Positions 62,263 to 64,000 of a DNA stretch of 64,000 nucleotides are shown piece after piece (within the stretch, counting starts at the first letter, position 1; every line of letters starts with the position of its first letter). This DNA is from Brooklawnia cerclae (GTDB lineage: Bacteria; Actinomycetota; Actinomycetes; Propionibacteriales; Propionibacteriaceae). Under the pieces are notes generated by a model. The model was not told the origin of the DNA. It worked only from the letters and a program-made list of their open reading frames with translations, and did not search any database. A program made the translations under genes and the position numbers. The DNA is taken from the NCBI RefSeq assembly GCF_011758645.1, contig NZ_JAAMOZ010000001.1, positions 310,001 through 374,000 of the forward strand, written 5' to 3'.

Positions 62263-63228
62263 ATGAACCACGCTTGGGTTGACGACCGCCTCCTGCGGGG
62301 GTACCAGGCCACCACGTGGCCGCTCGAAGGAGCACAGATCGCTGACGGTGAGCCCGACAGCACCCTGACCGCCACCCTCGTGCGGCGCAACGCACCCCGT
62401 CACGCACGGGCGGTGCTCTATGTCCACGGGTGGAACGACTACTTCTTCCAGACCCATCTGGCTGATTTCTGGGACCGCGAGGGCTTCGACTTCTACGCGA
62501 TCGACCTGCACCGCTACGGACGCAATCTGCGCCCGGGGCTGTTCGCCGGCTACACCACCGATCTGGACGAATACGTCGCCGAACTGGACGAGGCGTACGA
62601 CATCGTCCGCGCCGAGGGACATGACCTCATCACGGTGAACGCCCATTCGACGGGAGGCCTCGTGGCCAGCCTGTGGGTTGCGGGATCGGAGCACCAGTTC
62701 AATGGGGTCGTCCTCAACTCGCCGTGGCTCGACATGTCTGCCCCCGAGTTGTTGAGGCGTGCCGCCATGCCGCTCATCACCTCTGTGGCGGCACTGAAGC
62801 CGACCTCCGTGATGCAGACGAGCGATACCGGCTTCTATGCGCGTACGATCTTCGCCGACCAGGACGGGGAGTGGACGCCTGACCACGATTACAAGTCGAA
62901 CCCCGCGTTCCTGGCCCGGTTCGGGTGGGGGAAGGCGATCCTGCGCGGGCAGGAGCGGGTGGCCGAGAGCCTGGGCATCCAGACCCCGGTGCTGTCGATG
63001 ATGAGCGCCCGCAGCAACCTCAGTGCGACGAAATGGGACGAGTCCCTGAACACGGTCGACCTCGTCCTCGACGTCGATCGGCTGGCAGCGATCTCATGGC
63101 GGCTGGGTGCCCTGGTCACCATCGTCCGTATCGAGAACGGCATGCACGATCTGGTGTTGTCCCCGCATCCGGTCAGGGACGAGGTATTCGCGGAGATCTC
63201 GCGTTGGTTGAAGGTGTACGTGCGCTGA
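62263..63228 (+). CDS. Alpha/beta-fold hydrolase
   Basis: 321 residues. VLYVHGWNDYFFQTHLADFW is the oxyanion-side strand and helix, and VNAHSTGGLVASLW is the nucleophile elbow (Ser in HSTGG). The acid Asp (VDLVLDVDRL region) and His (GMHDLVLSPHPV) are plausibly placed. It looks like a monoacylglycerol-lipase-like or Hydrolase_4 protein. The natural ester substrate is unknown. Confidence 0.82.
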   Translation: MNHAWVDDRLLRGYQATTWPLEGAQIADGEPDSTLTATLVRRNAPRHARAVLYVHGWNDYFFQTHLADFWDREGFDFYAIDLHRYGRNLRPGLFAGYTTDLDEYVAELDEAYDIVRAEGHDLITVNAHSTGGLVASLWVAGSEHQFNGVVLNSPWLDMSAPELLRRAAMPLITSVAALKPTSVMQTSDTGFYARTIFADQDGEWTPDHDYKSNPAFLARFGWGKAILRGQERVAESLGIQTPVLSMMSARSNLSATKWDESLNTVDLVLDVDRLAAISWRLGALVTIVRIENGMHDLVLSPHPVRDEVFAEISRWLKVYVR

Positions 63229-63284
63229 GGCCGTGGCCCGTTGGGTCGGCCGACTTCGTGCGTCAGAAGAACAGGCGCGGACGG

Positions 63285-63326
63285 AATCCGTTGTTGCGGA
63301 CAAGATCTCATCCGCAACAACGGATT
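63285..63326. terminator. Strong stem-loop between the hydrolase gene and tRNA genes
   Basis: A perfect 16-bp stem, AATCCGTTGTTGCGGA (63,285-63,300) with its complement at 63,311-63,326, encloses a 10-nt loop. It lies between the convergent hydrolase and tRNA units and can stop transcription from both sides. T-runs are weak. Confidence 0.65.
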
Positions 63327-63403
63327 TCATCCGCAGGTCTGTCAGCCGAGGACGCCCGTTGCCGGGGAACGTCCGATGCGGGCATATCGAAGAATCGGTG
63401 GGG

Positions 63404-63477
63404 TGGCCAGGGGCGGGGTCGAACCGCCGACCTTTCACTTTTCAGGCGAACGCTGCTACCTACTGAGCTACCTGGCC
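63404..63477 (-). tRNA. tRNA-Phe (GAA)
   Basis: The cloverleaf reads GGCCAGG for the acceptor, paired to CCTGGCC, and an anticodon loop CTGAAAA with anticodon GAA. The T-arm is GGCGG-TTCGACC-CCGCC. The D-stem is short (three pairs). It lies 4 bp after tRNA-Asp in a co-transcribed pair. Confidence 0.95.
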
Positions 63478-63481
63478 GTGG

Positions 63482-63555
63482 CGACCCCGACGGGACTCGA
63501 ACCCGCGACCTCCGCCGTGACAGGGCGGCGCGCTAACCAACTGCGCTACGGGGCC
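63482..63555 (-). tRNA. tRNA-Asp (GTC)
   Basis: Acceptor GGCCCCG pairs with CGGGGTC, the discriminator is G, and the anticodon loop CTGTCAC carries GTC. T-arm GCGGG-TTCGAGT-CCCGT is canonical. It is the first of the Asp-Phe tRNA pair. Confidence 0.96.
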
Positions 63556-63623
63556 AGGTGCGTCCGCAACCGGACAGCTTGGAAAGCATAACCCGAACCC
63601 GGTGTGGGACGCAAAGCGGCGGG

Positions 63624-64000
63624 CTACTGGGCCATGTGCCGCTCTTCGGGGCTGAACGCGGCGGCGGCGCGTATCTCGTCGGGGGTGACGTCAGGCCCTG
63701 CCAGAAGGAGCTCCCGCGTGCGACCGACGGCCCCGGATGCGGCTTCGTAGGCGCCGCGAGAGTTCCCGCGGCTGTACGTCAGTGAGCGTTCGCGCGAGAT
63801 TCCCATGCGCATGCCCTCCTCGATGGCGTCCTGCCCCGATCCCATGTAGAGGAAGGTCCAGCTGTACTGCCTCTCCTGTTGTGCGATGAGGTCTGCGACC
63901 GCTTGGTAGCTGAACTCCTTGGACGAGTTCTCGAGCCCGTCGGTGACGATGCACACGATGACGGCACCAGGGCGATCCTGCTCCGGAAGCGTCGCCAGCC
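63624..64000 (-). CDS. VWA-domain protein, 5' end outside window
   Basis: The frame is open to the right edge, so only the C-terminal ~125 residues are visible. LPEQDRPGAVIVCIVTDGLENSSKE, read in parts, is the beta-strand and TDGxEN loop of a von Willebrand factor A domain. WTFLYMGSGQDAIEEGMRMG is the next strand and helix. The final 40 residues are an uncharacterised tail ending in ERHMAQ. Such cytosolic VWA proteins are often linked to tellurite-resistance-like or stress modules, but nothing here shows it. Confidence 0.75.
   Translation of the reverse strand, partial: LATLPEQDRPGAVIVCIVTDGLENSSKEFSYQAVADLIAQQERQYSWTFLYMGSGQDAIEEGMRMGISRERSLTYSRGNSRGAYEAASGAVGRTRELLLAGPDVTPDEIRAAAAFSPEERHMAQ

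Noticed and set aside
63556-63623. A third tRNA next to the Asp-Phe pair
   Set aside because: tRNA-Glu often precedes tRNA-Asp and tRNA-Phe in actinobacteria, but no cloverleaf is present in this spacer.

Overview
The window is a high-GC actinobacterial chromosome segment. Several features suggest a relative of the Propionibacteriaceae: a DUF3073 gene, an actinobacterial-type pur gene arrangement, a B12-dependent propanediol utilisation (pdu) microcompartment locus, and dispersed repeats built on a TTCGACAGGCTCA core. The family assignment is inference; no ribosomal RNA gene is present.

Layout. Positions 1-5.6 kb hold a TetR regulator divergent from a flavin-dependent ketosteroid-dehydrogenase-like enzyme, a DUF2207-type membrane protein, and purC-purS-purQ. 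From 5.9 to 26.3 kb lies an almost gapless run of genes on the minus strand. Read in the direction of transcription it is: LacI regulator, two tandem His-rich arginase-family hydrolases resembling nickel-dependent guanidine hydrolases, a complete Dpp/Nik-type ABC importer with an MFS transporter embedded in it, a second complete Nik-type importer, and urease (ureAB fused, ureC, ureF, ureG, ureD). The simplest reading is a cluster that imports a guanidino compound and nickel, hydrolyses the guanidino group to urea, and splits urea to ammonia and CO2. This is the most interesting system in the window. A DUF559 nuclease-like gene bracketed by two related inverted repeats follows, then pdxST with its divergent MocR-type regulator pdxR.

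From 30.7 to 48.8 kb lies a propanediol-utilisation microcompartment locus. The main minus-strand run is pduA-B-C-D-E-G-H, a long-tailed BMC shell protein, a second PduA/J-type shell protein, pduL, eutJ, a flavoprotein, pduN, pduO and pduP, followed by a BadF-family ATPase. pduUV run divergently, and pduQ plus the regulator pocR lie beyond an intact IS481-family element. Two 15-bp direct repeats in the pduA/pduU intergenic region are strong candidate sites for the AraC-type activator PocR.

From 49 kb onward there is mainly core metabolism: purL, an M20 dipeptidase, a small membrane protein, an HNH endonuclease, an RpiB-family isomerase, a YdjM-like membrane protein, an atypical Nramp-family transporter, pdxH, a D-2-hydroxyacid dehydrogenase, purF-purM, DUF3073, an alpha/beta hydrolase, tRNA-Asp and tRNA-Phe, and a truncated VWA-domain gene. 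The purine genes purCSQ and purL are thus separated by about 43 kb of catabolic and vitamin B6 genes. The boundaries of these modules are marked by the TTCGACAGGCTCA repeat family.
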